64,000 nt of DNA from Ramlibacter humi (GTDB lineage: Bacteria > Pseudomonadota > Gammaproteobacteria > Burkholderiales > Burkholderiaceae_C): assembly GCF_004681975.1 (NCBI RefSeq), contig NZ_SMLK01000006.1, positions 1 to 64,000 on the forward strand, read 5' to 3'. Positions 9,110-17,177 of this stretch are shown one piece after another; within the stretch, counting starts at the first letter, position 1, and each line of letters starts with the position of its first letter. The notes under the pieces are model-generated. The model was not told where the DNA came from and searched no databases. It saw nothing but the letters and a program-made list of their open reading frames with translations. The position numbers and the translations under genes are program-made.

Positions 9110-9180
9110 GAAGAGCCGGACGCAGGATCAAGAAGGACGCGGCCAGCCCCATGCGCGGTCAAGCGCATGACGCAAACGGT

Positions 9181-10713
9181 TCAGGACGGGGCGCCCTCCG
9201 CGGCGGCGGCAGCGGCCGAAGGTTGCGGCTGGGCGCCCTTGCGGTTGGCGCGGAAGAACGCCCACATCTGCCACACGACCAGCAGCGCGATCAGGCCCAG
9301 CAGGGTGCCGCTGATCGGGCGCGTGACGAAGATGCCGAAGCTGCCGCGGCTCAGGAGCAGCGCACGGCGGAAGTTCTCTTCCAGCATGGGGCCCAGGATG
9401 AAGCCCAGCATCAGCGGCGCGGGGTCCAGCTTCAGGCGCAGGAAGCTGTAGCCCATCAGGCCGAAGAAGGCGGTGATGAACACGTCGTCCAGGTTGTTGT
9501 TCACGCTGTACGTGCCGATGCAGCAGAAGAACAGGATGCAGGGGAACAGCACGTTGTACGGGATCTTGAACACCGACAGCCAGTAGCGCACCAGCGGCAC
9601 GTTCAGCACGATCAGGAACACGTTGCCGACCCACATCGAGGCGACCAGGCCCCAGAACAGGTCCGGGTGGCCGGCGATCATGTTGGGGCCGGGCTGGATG
9701 CCCTTGATGATGAACGCGGCCATCATCAGCGCCATCACGGCGTTCTCGGGGATGCCGATGGACATCAGCGGGATGAAGCTGGTGCGCGCGGCGGCTTCGT
9801 CGGCGGCGGCCTGGCCGGCCACGCCTTCGATGCAGCCGGTGCCGATCTCGTGCTTGTACTTGCTGACCTTCTTGTCGATGGCGTAAGCCGCGAACTGGGC
9901 GATGGTGGGGCCGCCGCCGGGCAGGATGCCAAGCGCCGAGCCGATCACGCCGCCACGGATGGCGCTGGGCAGGATGCGCTTGAACTCGGGCCACGTGGGC
10001 ATGAGCTTGATCGTGCCGCTGAAGGGGCTGCGCTCGGTCTTCTCGTCCAGGTTCTTGGTGATCTCGGCGATGCCGAAGCAGCCCAGCGCGATGCTGACCA
10101 GGCCCACGCCGTCGGCCAGGAACGGCAGGTCCATGGTGTAGCGCTGCATGCCGCTGTTGACGTCGGTGCCGATCTGGCCGAGCAGCACGCCCACCAGGCA
10201 CATGGCCAGGCCGTTGAGCAGGCTGCCGGTGGTGACGAAGCTCACGCAGAAGAAGCCCACCATCATCAGCGCGCAGTAGTCGGCCGGGCCGAACAGGAAG
10301 GCCACCTCGCCCAGCGCGGGCGCCAGGCAGGCCAGCACCACGATGGCGACGGTGCCGCCGATGAAGCTGGACACGCCGGCGGTGAACAGCGCCAGGCCGG
10401 TCTTGCCCTTGAGCGTCATCGCGTAGCCGTCGATGCACGCCACGATGGAGCTGGCGTGCGGGATCTTCATCGTGATGGCGCTGACGCTGTCGCCGTACTG
10501 GGCGCCGTAGTAGATGCCCGCCAGCATGATCAGCGCGCCGCCGGTGGGGATGGAGTAGGTCAGCGGCAGCAGCAGGCTGATGGTGGCCAGGGGGCCCAGG
10601 CCGGGCAGCAGGCCGACGAGCGTGCCGACGGTGCAGCCCAGTGCGCAGAACATCAGGTTCTGCAGGGTGAGCGCGTGCTCGAACCCGAAGGCGAGGTTGT
10701 GGAGGACTTCCAT
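9181..10713 (-). CDS. tctA: Tripartite tricarboxylate transporter, large permease TctA
   Basis: This is the large membrane subunit of a TTT family importer, 510 residues with about twelve helices. It works with TctB and a periplasmic TctC (Bug) receptor to take up citrate or other carboxylates with Na+ or H+. It carries the family's glycine-rich signatures: GTLVGLLPGLGPLAT near residues 32-46, and the matching GSALGILPGGGPTIAQF in the second half. It starts three bases after the tctB stop. A terminator lies just downstream. No tctC is beside it, so the receptor must be encoded elsewhere. The substrate is not determined by sequence. Confidence 0.95.
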   Translation of the reverse strand: MEVLHNLAFGFEHALTLQNLMFCALGCTVGTLVGLLPGLGPLATISLLLPLTYSIPTGGALIMLAGIYYGAQYGDSVSAITMKIPHASSIVACIDGYAMTLKGKTGLALFTAGVSSFIGGTVAIVVLACLAPALGEVAFLFGPADYCALMMVGFFCVSFVTTGSLLNGLAMCLVGVLLGQIGTDVNSGMQRYTMDLPFLADGVGLVSIALGCFGIAEITKNLDEKTERSPFSGTIKLMPTWPEFKRILPSAIRGGVIGSALGILPGGGPTIAQFAAYAIDKKVSKYKHEIGTGCIEGVAGQAAADEAAARTSFIPLMSIGIPENAVMALMMAAFIIKGIQPGPNMIAGHPDLFWGLVASMWVGNVFLIVLNVPLVRYWLSVFKIPYNVLFPCILFFCCIGTYSVNNNLDDVFITAFFGLMGYSFLRLKLDPAPLMLGFILGPMLEENFRRALLLSRGSFGIFVTRPISGTLLGLIALLVVWQMWAFFRANRKGAQPQPSAAAAAAEGAPS

Positions 10714-10716
10714 GTT

Positions 10717-11139
10717 TCAGTACAGGGGCAGGTTGACGCCCAGGAACTTGACGAAGGCGAAGGCGATGGCCAGCAGGCCGACGGAAATCTTGATGTTGCG
10801 CATCACCGAGTAGTTGGAGCCGGCCGCCGTGGCGACGAACACCAGCGCGACGATGCCGGCCGTCATGTTCAGCAGCAGCGACACCAGCGCGAAGGCGCAC
10901 AGGGCGCCCAGGATCAGGCCGATGTTGCGGACGTTGAAGTGCATCGGCACGGGCGCGATGAAGCGCGCACGCACCACGGTGGCGATGCCCACCAGCAGCA
11001 GCAGCCCGCTGACCATCAGCGGGAACAGGCCGGGGCCGGCGCGGCCGAATTCGCCGATCGGGTAACGCAGGGCGGGAATGCCGAAGGCAAGGGCGATGGC
11101 CATCAAGAAGAGGCCTCGCAAGAGGTTCTGGTCTTTCAT
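10717..11139 (-). CDS. tctB: Tripartite tricarboxylate transporter, small permease TctB
   Basis: This is the small membrane subunit of the same carrier, 140 residues with four predicted helices, normal for TctB. It opens with a long hydrophobic helix and a loop (LRYPIGEFGRAGPGLFP) that matches the usual periplasmic loop of this family. It is cotranscribed with tctA. The gene begins 94 bases after the end of the sensor kinase gene on the same strand, so the two-component system and the carrier may share a transcript or the gap may hold the regulated promoter. Confidence 0.92.
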   Translation of the reverse strand: MKDQNLLRGLFLMAIALAFGIPALRYPIGEFGRAGPGLFPLMVSGLLLLVGIATVVRARFIAPVPMHFNVRNIGLILGALCAFALVSLLLNMTAGIVALVFVATAAGSNYSVMRNIKISVGLLAIAFAFVKFLGVNLPLY

Positions 11140-11233
11140 GCGGGGGGTTCCGGTAATGCGAAGGCAGTCTAGGAAGGGCTACCTTCCAAAAAGCTGCCAA
11201 AACGCCGGCCGCCCAGCGAAATACGTGGTATTC

Positions 11234-12664
11234 CTAATCCGCGGAGTGGGGCATGGTCAGGCGCGCGGCCAGCCCCTGCTCGCCGCCCGGTGCATCGTGC
11301 AGCGACACGTCGCCGCCGCGCCGGCGGGCATAGGCGCGGGCGATGGCGAGCCCCAATCCGGCGCCGGAGTTGCCCTCGGTGCGCGAGCGGCTGTGGAAGC
11401 GCTCGAACACCGCTTCGCGCCGCGCGGGGTCCAGGCCGCAGCCGGTGTCGATGACTTCGGCGGATGCCGTGCCGCCTTCGGCCTGCACCTGCACCGTCAC
11501 GCGCCCGCCGGCGGGCGTGTGGCGCAACGCGTTGTGGACGAGGTTGGACAGGATCTCGTGCAGTTCGGCCGCTTCGGCGCGCACGAACACCGGCTGCTGC
11601 GGCGGGTCGGACAGGCCCAGGTCCACGCCGCGCTGGCGCGCGGCCGGCAGCGCCTCCAGCACCGTTTCGGCCGCCGCTTCGTGCAGGTCCACGCGCGGTG
11701 CTTCGCCCAGCGGCGCGCTAATCGCATGCGAGATCGACAGCAGCTGGTCGGCGATGCGGCGGCTGCGCTGCAGGGGCGCGCCCAGGGCCGCGAGCACTTC
11801 GTGCTCCGCGGCGGCGTCGTGCGCGCGGCGGGCGTATTCCATCTGCGCCATCATCACCGCGATGGGGGTGCGCAGCTGGTGCGCCGCGTCGGCGAGGAAA
11901 CGCTCCTGCTCCTGAAGCACCTCGCGGTGCTGCGCGACGGCGAGGTTGACGGCGTCGACGAGCGGGGTCACTTCGTGCGGCACGCCTTCCACCGGCAGCG
12001 GCGCCAGGTCGCCCGGCCGCCGCCGCGCCATCTGGTCGCGCAGCCGGTGCAAGGGCCGCAGGCTCCAGCCCACGCCCAGCAGCACCAGCGCCGCGGCCAG
12101 CAGCAGCGTGCGCGCGTCCTGCCGCAATTCGCGCCACATGGAATCGTTGCGGGCCTGCGTGCGCCGGCCGGTGGATTCGGCCGCCTGCACCCGCACGATC
12201 CACGCGCGCCCATCGCCGCCCGCGCGCTGATGCTGCAGCGAAGCCACGCGCACCGGTTGGCCACGGAAGGTGGCGTCGTAGACGACGGCACTCTCGCCGA
12301 CGGCGGGGGACGCGGTCAGGCCGATCGCTTCGCCCGGCGGCGGCGCCGGCAAGGCCTCGGCACCGAACAATGTCTTCGGTTCGCTGCCTTCGACCCAGAC
12401 CTCGACGTGGAAGTGCCGCGGCTCCGCGGCCATCGCGTCGAGCAGTTGCCGCGAGCCTTCGGTCAGACCCAGCCGCAGGCCGCCGGCGGGATCGGGCTCG
12501 ACGGCGCGGTCGAGCACGGCCAGCGGCTGCATCAGCACTTCGTCCAGCGCATCCTCGATGGCCGCGACGCGCGCGTGGTGGTCGGTCCAGCTGTCCAGCG
12601 CCAGCGCCACCGCCACGCCGGGCAGCAGCAGCGCCAGAAGCTGCGAACGCAGGCCCCAGCGCAC
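11234..12664 (-). CDS. tctE: Sensor histidine kinase, TctE-like
   Basis: This is a 476-residue membrane sensor kinase. The N-terminal helix (about residues 8-23) and a second helix (about 186-202) enclose a periplasmic sensing region. The cytoplasmic part has the phospho-acceptor box AAHQLRTPIA with His262, an N box SNLVHNALRHTP, and glycine boxes DTGCGLD and GAGLGLAIA. It lies three bases after the response regulator gene and upstream of tctBA, the arrangement known for TctDE, which senses tricarboxylates and activates tct transport. The assignment of signal rests on this context only. Confidence 0.88.
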   Translation of the reverse strand: MRWGLRSQLLALLLPGVAVALALDSWTDHHARVAAIEDALDEVLMQPLAVLDRAVEPDPAGGLRLGLTEGSRQLLDAMAAEPRHFHVEVWVEGSEPKTLFGAEALPAPPPGEAIGLTASPAVGESAVVYDATFRGQPVRVASLQHQRAGGDGRAWIVRVQAAESTGRRTQARNDSMWRELRQDARTLLLAAALVLLGVGWSLRPLHRLRDQMARRRPGDLAPLPVEGVPHEVTPLVDAVNLAVAQHREVLQEQERFLADAAHQLRTPIAVMMAQMEYARRAHDAAAEHEVLAALGAPLQRSRRIADQLLSISHAISAPLGEAPRVDLHEAAAETVLEALPAARQRGVDLGLSDPPQQPVFVRAEAAELHEILSNLVHNALRHTPAGGRVTVQVQAEGGTASAEVIDTGCGLDPARREAVFERFHSRSRTEGNSGAGLGLAIARAYARRRGGDVSLHDAPGGEQGLAARLTMPHSAD

Positions 12665-12667
12665 GGC

Positions 12668-13348
12668 TCAGGCCTGCACGGCGGCGGGTTGGAGGATGTA
12701 GCCCAGGCCGCGCACGGTGAGCACCTGCACGTCGCTGCCTTCGAGCTTTCGGCGCACGCGGTGCAGCACCTGCTCGATGGCTTCGGGGCCGGCTTCGCTG
12801 TCGACCGGGAACACCTTGCGGTGCAGCTGCTGCTTGGGCACCGGCGAGCCGGCCTTCAGCACCAGCGCCGCCAGCGCGGACCGCTCGCGCGGTGTCAGCT
12901 GCAGCGGCGCGCCGCCGAGCGTGAACGATCGGTCCGCGAGGTCGTAGTCCAGCGAACCGCAGGACACGCGCGTCTCGAACGTGCGGCGGCTGCGGCGCAC
13001 GAGCGCGGCCAGCCGCGCCTCCAGCTCCGCCACTTCGAAGGGCTTGGCCAGGAAGTCGTCGGCGCCGCCGCGCAGCGACTGCACCTTGTCGGGCAGCGCG
13101 CCGCGCGCGGTGAGCACCAGCACGGGCGTCGCCACGCCGCGCTGCCGCCATGAAGCCAGCAGTGCGTTGCCGGGACGATCGGGCAGGCCGAGGTCTAGCA
13201 CGATGGCGTCGTACGCGTCGTCTTCCGCCAGCAGCGCCTCGGCTGATGCCGCGTCGGGCGCGTGGTCGGCGAGGAAGGAGCCCTGGCGTAGGCTGCGCGC
13301 CAGCCAGGAAGCCAGCTCGGCGTCGTCTTCGACCAGCAGGATGCGCAT
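12668..13348 (-). CDS. tctD: OmpR-family response regulator, TctD-like
   Basis: This is a 226-residue regulator with a receiver domain and a winged-helix DNA-binding domain. The acidic pocket is at D8/D9, the phosphorylation site is Asp52 in LDLGLPD, and the conserved lysine is Lys102 in AKPF. The C-terminal half shows the OmpR wing pattern (RVRRKLEGSDVQVLTVRGLGY). The start at 13348 places the receiver domain correctly; the longer frame upstream has no domain content. It is the first gene of the unit regulator-kinase-tctB-tctA and probably controls that promoter. Confidence 0.9.
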   Translation of the reverse strand: MRILLVEDDAELASWLARSLRQGSFLADHAPDAASAEALLAEDDAYDAIVLDLGLPDRPGNALLASWRQRGVATPVLVLTARGALPDKVQSLRGGADDFLAKPFEVAELEARLAALVRRSRRTFETRVSCGSLDYDLADRSFTLGGAPLQLTPRERSALAALVLKAGSPVPKQQLHRKVFPVDSEAGPEAIEQVLHRVRRKLEGSDVQVLTVRGLGYILQPAAVQA

Positions 13349-13622
13349 GACACCATCCTGCTCGCGCGCGGGCGCGCGCGTCATGTGGAGACTACGCAGG
13401 CGCTCAGCCACCCGTCAGGCTCACGCCCAGCGTCTTGGGGTAAAGGTGCAGCGCGCGCAGGTCGGTCTCGGCGATGCCGCCGCGCCGGCTCCACTTGTTC
13501 ACTCCTTGACCTCCCGCACCCCCGGTGCTGAAGTCGAGTTGACTTTGGTCGCCCAGCCCGTCAATGGTTCGCAACTGGTTACAGCGGCACTTCCTCACGG
13601 ACCAGCCGCCCTAGCATGGCGC

Positions 13623-14003
13623 ATGACTTCGATCCGCCTCGCCTGCGCCCTGCTCTGCTGCACGGCCTTTGCCGCCGCCGCGCAGGAACGCGCCGCGGCG
13701 TTCCCCGACAAGGCCGCGTCGGCGCCGTTCTACACGCCGCCCTCGGCCGCCGCACCGGCGCCCACCGCGAATGCCACCAACGCGACGAATGCCGCGAACG
13801 CCGACGTCACGTCACGCCCACCGACCCAGCTGCTGGGCGCTGGCGCCATCAGCACGCCGGGCAGCGGGCTGGAGAACGTGCTGAACAGCGCCGCGCCGCA
13901 GGCCTGGGACAAGCGCGGTGCGATGCGCAAGGTCTGTCCGCCGGAGCTGGAGAATCGCGGCGGCAACTGCGTGCCGCGCGCCAGCACTTTCCTGTCGCCC
14001 TGA
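13623..14003 (+). CDS. Small secreted protein of unknown function
   Basis: This is a 126-residue protein with a signal peptide (MTSIRLACALLCCTAFAAAAQ). The mature part is rich in Ala, Asn, Thr and Pro through the middle. The C-terminal 35 residues are more ordered and contain two cysteines (KVCPPELENRGGNCVPR), which could form one disulfide bridge. I do not recognise the family. The start is placed at the ATG at 13623 because it gives the signal peptide; a nearby ATG at 13616 is in another frame. It is divergent from the tctD gene, and nothing in the neighbourhood gives a function. Confidence 0.65.
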   Translation: MTSIRLACALLCCTAFAAAAQERAAAFPDKAASAPFYTPPSAAAPAPTANATNATNAANADVTSRPPTQLLGAGAISTPGSGLENVLNSAAPQAWDKRGAMRKVCPPELENRGGNCVPRASTFLSP

Positions 14004-14091
14004 GCCCTGGGGGCGTGACATCCGCCCGCCCCTTGGGCCTTCGTCGAGTTGCCCGATCCGCGCGAAGGCGCTCCCCTCAACCGCGCCCCAG

Positions 14092-14155
14092 CCGTTCGGG
14101 CTGAGCTTGCCGAAGCCGGGGCACGTCCCTTCGGCGGGCCTGTCAGGGCGAACGG
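14092..14155. repeat. Degenerate palindromic intergenic repeat
   Basis: Thirteen-base arms CCGTTCGGGCTGA (14092-14104) and TCAGGGCGAACGG (14143-14155) form an inverted repeat with two mismatches. The interior also contains complementary GCCGAAG and CTTCGG segments. This matches, from memory, a repeat common between convergent genes in Comamonadaceae and relatives (GTTCGGGCTGAGC...TCAGGGCGAAC). Here it lies between two converging gene ends, where such elements often act as bidirectional terminators. It appears to be a decayed copy. Confidence 0.65.
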
Positions 14156-14161
14156 ATGGGA

Positions 14162-15082
14162 CTAACCCATCCGCGGGCTGCGCTCCGCGAGATAGAACCA
14201 CTCCGCGCCCGGCACGGCGTTCATGTTCGGGAAGACGATGCAGCTGTCGGTGGCGACGCGTACTTCGCTGCCATCCGCGCGCCAACCCACCAGCTCGCCC
14301 GCCTTCAACGGCTCGAAGCTCGGCCAGTCGCGCACGAAGCGGTCGCCCGGGTCCTGGAAGTCGATCACGTCGGTGAGCCGCAGCGTTTCCATGCGCTGCG
14401 GTTGCGGGTCGGGGGCATCGATCAAACGCAGGTGCGCCAGCGCGTTCATCAGCGCGCGGTATGCCACCTCGGGCGCGCGCGGGTCGTCGTGCTGGCCGCA
14501 CTCCAGCGTCACGCCCCAGCCGCCCCTGGTGCGCATGTACTCGGTGGTGCCCACGCCGTAGGCCGCGCTGCCGCCGCGGCGCTTCGCGCCTTTGGCGTAG
14601 GTATCGAGCCAGCCGTCCACCGCCCGGTCGATGCCCAGGCGGCGCGCGAAAGCTTCTTCCTCGCGCGAGTGGCTGAAAGGCTCCAGCGCGCCGCCGTTGT
14701 TCTCCGGGCCCACCATCACGAAGGGCGCGCCGGGCGAATGGAACGAGTGCAGGTCCAGCAGCACCTCGTGCGATGCCAGCAGCGGGCACAGCTCGTTGGC
14801 GATGCGGTCCTCGTTGTCGCGCGGGTGGTCGAAGTGGCGCAGGTCGCGGTTGAGGTTGCGGTCACCCGCGCGCCGGCGGTGGTCGTAGGCGAGCCGGTTG
14901 ACCACGGGCACCAGCGTCAGCTGGCCGGCCCGCAGGCGCAGCTCGCCGGTGGACAGCTGCTGCAGCACACGGCGGATCGCCACCGTGCCGCAGGTTTCGT
15001 TGCCGTGCACCGCGCCCAGCGCCAGCAGGCGCGGGCCCCCAGCGGCGCCGCGGAACTCGAAGGTATCGAAGAGGGAAGCCAT
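14162..15082 (-). CDS. Succinylglutamate desuccinylase/aspartoacylase family deacylase
   Basis: This is a zinc-dependent carboxypeptidase-fold hydrolase of about 306 residues, the AstE/ASPA group, which removes acyl groups from amino acids or related compounds. The zinc-binding pattern is visible: GAVHGNETCG (His and Glu ligands) near residues 19-28, then DLHSFHSPG for the third ligand. The chosen ATG at 15082 has GAGGGAAG-type purines nearby and starts just before the conserved region; longer frames overlap the aquaporin gene. No arginine catabolism (ast) genes are nearby, so the substrate is open. Confidence 0.82.
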   Translation of the reverse strand: MASLFDTFEFRGAAGGPRLLALGAVHGNETCGTVAIRRVLQQLSTGELRLRAGQLTLVPVVNRLAYDHRRRAGDRNLNRDLRHFDHPRDNEDRIANELCPLLASHEVLLDLHSFHSPGAPFVMVGPENNGGALEPFSHSREEEAFARRLGIDRAVDGWLDTYAKGAKRRGGSAAYGVGTTEYMRTRGGWGVTLECGQHDDPRAPEVAYRALMNALAHLRLIDAPDPQPQRMETLRLTDVIDFQDPGDRFVRDWPSFEPLKAGELVGWRADGSEVRVATDSCIVFPNMNAVPGAEWFYLAERSPRMG

Positions 15083-15111
15083 CCCTGCGATGTTGCCACC
15101 ACCGGGGACGC

Positions 15112-15750
15112 TCAGGCGTCCTTCAGTGCCCGCGAAAGAAGCACGCCCAGCACGCCGCCAGCGGCCTGCGACGCGATGAAGGCGGTGATCGAAGCCGGCG
15201 CGATGCCGGCAAAGCTGTCGCTGAACATCCGGCCGAATGCGGCCGCGGGGTTGGCGAACGACGTGGATGAGGTGAACCAGTAGGCCGATCCGATGTACGC
15301 CGCCACCAGCATCGGCGCGCGGCCGGCACCTGCCCGGGCGATCACCAGCACCAGGCCGGCGGTCGCCACGACTTCCGCGAGCCATTGTCCCGCGCCGCCG
15401 CGAGCCTTCGCGGCCCATTGCAGCAGCGGCAGGTCGAACATGGCGTTGGCGAGGACGGCTCCGGCCGCTGCACCGGCCAGCTGGGCAGCGACGTACAGCA
15501 CCTGCTCCGCACGCTCCAGCCCCGCTGCACGGCCGAAGGCCAGCGTCACCACCGGATTGAAGTGCGCGCCGCTCACCGGCCCCAGCGTTTCGATGAGAAC
15601 GAACAGCGCGAAGACAGTCGCCATCGTGTTGGCGAGCAGCGCCACGGCGGCGTTGCCCTGCGCGAGGCGCTCGCCCATGATGCCCGAGCCGATGACGGCC
15701 GCCAGCAGCAGCAGCGTGCCCAGGAACTCGGCGAACAGGCGGCGGCTCAC
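15112..15750 (-). CDS. aqpS: MIP/aquaporin family channel in the ars operon (AqpS-like)
   Basis: This is a six-helix channel of 212 residues with two half-helix motifs: HFNPVVTLAF (NPV variant) in the first half and FANPAAAFGR (NPA) in the second. The GTG at 15750 overlaps the TGA of arsC (GTGA), so the two are translationally coupled. In Sinorhizobium meliloti, AqpS beside ArsC lets arsenite made by arsenate reduction flow out of the cell down its gradient. The same logic fits here because the operon has no ArsB or Acr3 pump. A role as a general water or glycerol channel is less likely given its place. Confidence 0.85.
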   Translation of the reverse strand: MSRRLFAEFLGTLLLLAAVIGSGIMGERLAQGNAAVALLANTMATVFALFVLIETLGPVSGAHFNPVVTLAFGRAAGLERAEQVLYVAAQLAGAAAGAVLANAMFDLPLLQWAAKARGGAGQWLAEVVATAGLVLVIARAGAGRAPMLVAAYIGSAYWFTSSTSFANPAAAFGRMFSDSFAGIAPASITAFIASQAAGGVLGVLLSRALKDA

Positions 15751-16250
15751 CGATCCGCCAGGGCGCGCGCGGACTGCTGCAGGACCAGGCGGCCGAGCTT
15801 GTCCGCCGGCAGGTTCACCAGCATCTCGATGCGGTTGCGGATGGCCTGCAAGGTGGCGCGGAACGCGGCGCGACGCTGGTCTTCGCCGCCTTGCGCTTCG
15901 GAAGGGTCCGGGTAGCCCCAATGCGCCGTGGCTGGGTGCCCGGGCCAGATGGGGCACGCCTCGCCGGCCGCGTTGTCGCAGACGGTGATGATCAGGTCCA
16001 TGCCGGGCGCGCCGGCACCGGCGAATTCGTCCCAGCTTTTGCTGCGCAAACCTTGCGTCGAATAGCCCGCCTCCTGCAGCACGGCGAGCGCGAATGGATG
16101 GGGCTGCTGGTTGTCACGCGGGCTGCTGCCGGCGGAGAAGGCACGGAAGCGGCCTTCCCCCAGGTGATTGAGCGCCGCTTCCGCGAGGATGCTGCGCGCG
16201 GAGTTGTGCGTGCAGAGGAACAGCACGTTGAGGGGTTTGCCGCCGGCCAT
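15747..16250 (-). CDS. arsC: Arsenate reductase ArsC, low-molecular-weight phosphatase fold
   Basis: This is a 167-residue cytoplasmic enzyme that reduces arsenate to arsenite. The catalytic P-loop FLCTHNSARS lies near residues 11-20 with the nucleophilic cysteine at position 13, followed by downstream features (ITVCDNAAGEACP) that supply further redox cysteines and WGYPDPS for the aspartate loop. This is the thioredoxin-coupled type. The ATG at 16250 follows GAGGACGCG, right after the arsI stop. It is third in the arsR-arsI-arsC-aqpS operon and overlaps the channel gene by four bases. Confidence 0.93.
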   Translation of the reverse strand: MAGGKPLNVLFLCTHNSARSILAEAALNHLGEGRFRAFSAGSSPRDNQQPHPFALAVLQEAGYSTQGLRSKSWDEFAGAGAPGMDLIITVCDNAAGEACPIWPGHPATAHWGYPDPSEAQGGEDQRRAAFRATLQAIRNRIEMLVNLPADKLGRLVLQQSARALADR

Positions 16251-16257
16251 CGCGTCC

Positions 16258-16722
16258 TCAGCAGCAGTTGGCCTTGGCGCGCGTGGGGATCGCCACGGCG
16301 ACTTGCGCCGGCGTGCAGCAGGCCGCCCCGGCCGCCTGGCGACCGCCGTCGCCATAGACCGGGACGTCCCCCAGCGTGTGGAAGTGCTCCCAGGCGATGC
16401 CTTGCGGATCGGTCACCCAGTGCTTGTCGCTGCGCGAGTAGCAGCAGGCGACTTCGCCTTGCGGCAGCACCGCCATGTCCGCGGCCTCGGCTCGCTGGCG
16501 CAGTTCGGCGAGTTCGGAAGCATCGTCCGTCTGGAACCCAAGGTGGTCCAGGCCGGCTTCGCCCCCACGTGTGGAGATGGCGAAGTTGATGCGCGGGTCG
16601 TCCAGCATCCACTTCGCATAGTCGGCTTCCCGGCGGGAAGGCTCGGCGCCGAACAGACGGTTGTAGAACGCGACGCTGGCGGCCAGGTCGGCGACGCGCA
16701 CGTGGACGTGGAATCGCTTCAT
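16258..16722 (-). CDS. arsI: ArsI/CadI family dioxygenase (C-As lyase), vicinal oxygen chelate fold
   Basis: This is a 154-residue protein of the glyoxalase-like ArsI/CadI family. ArsI enzymes break the carbon-arsenic bond of methylarsenite or aromatic arsenicals using Fe(II). The N-terminal FHVHVRVADLAASVAFYNRLF supplies a metal-ligand histidine, and GLDHLGFQ and a later Glu (IAWEHF) complete the site. The vicinal cysteine pair that binds the arsenical is in EVACCYSRSDK, followed by WVTDPQG. A C-terminal tail carries two further cysteine pairs (AACCTP and the final NCC). The start at 16722 has AAGGAGAG in front. The gene lies 11 bases after arsR. Confidence 0.87.
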   Translation of the reverse strand: MKRFHVHVRVADLAASVAFYNRLFGAEPSRREADYAKWMLDDPRINFAISTRGGEAGLDHLGFQTDDASELAELRQRAEAADMAVLPQGEVACCYSRSDKHWVTDPQGIAWEHFHTLGDVPVYGDGGRQAAGAACCTPAQVAVAIPTRAKANCC

Positions 16723-16733
16723 GGAACTCTCCT

Positions 16734-17054
16734 TCAGCAGTTGCAGCCGGCGGCGGGTTCGAGGCACTGGGCGCCCTGGCAGCAGTGGGCAGTCAGGTAG
16801 CCGAGCACGGCGTTCATGCGGTCGTACGCGGCGCGGTAGACCAGGTTGCGGCCCGCCCGCTCATGCCGCACCAGGCCGGCATGCACCAGCTCCTTCAGGT
16901 GGAACGACAGGGACGCCGGCGGCATCGCCAGCGCTTCGGCCATGGTGCCGGGCGTCAATCCCGTCTGGCCGACCACGACGAGAGCGCGAAATACCTGCAG
17001 CCGGACGGGATGTGCCAGCGCGGCCAGGGAACGCACGACTTCATTTTCGTCCAT
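16734..17054 (-). CDS. arsR: ArsR family arsenite-responsive repressor
   Basis: This is a 106-residue winged-helix repressor. The DNA-recognition region reads LSFHLKELVHAGLV. The usual ArsR CVC motif in the recognition helix is absent. Instead five cysteines cluster at the C terminus: Cys91, Cys92, Cys97, Cys104 and Cys106. Acidithiobacillus ferrooxidans ArsR uses a similar C-terminal triad for As(III), so the same location is likely here. It is the first gene of the ars operon. A dyad lies immediately upstream of its start codon and is the probable operator for autoregulation. Confidence 0.92.
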   Translation of the reverse strand: MDENEVVRSLAALAHPVRLQVFRALVVVGQTGLTPGTMAEALAMPPASLSFHLKELVHAGLVRHERAGRNLVYRAAYDRMNAVLGYLTAHCCQGAQCLEPAAGCNC

Positions 17055-17056
17055 AT

Positions 17057-17072
17057 TTCGATAATACTCGAA
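17057..17072. promoter_or_regulatory. Probable ArsR operator
   Basis: A perfect inverted repeat TTCGA-TAATAC-TCGAA sits two bases upstream of the arsR start codon in an unusually AT-rich patch. A minus-strand TATTAT inside it could be a -10 element, which would give a very short or absent leader. Spacing and position are typical of operators for ArsR-family repressors. Function is inferred. Confidence 0.65.
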
Positions 17073-17177
17073 TTATTTAAAGGAAACCGGTACGGCTTGG
17101 CGCTTGGTCGCTGTTGCCCGCCGGCAGGCCGCGCTCTTACCGGCGCGCTCCCCGACACATCCGGTTCAAAGGATCCG

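Noticed and set aside
9004-11172. 722-codon plus-strand frame opposite tctA and tctB
   Set aside because: Its composition (Asp, His, Ala, Gln and Gly runs) is the usual antisense shadow of a membrane protein gene in GC-rich DNA, and tctA and tctB are unambiguous.
13404-13598. Minus-strand 64-codon frame upstream of the tctD gene
   Set aside because: It begins at a GTG without a ribosome binding site, lies in the intergenic region between divergent genes and matches nothing I know. Some stretches look protein-like, so it might be a remnant, but the support is too weak to list as a gene.
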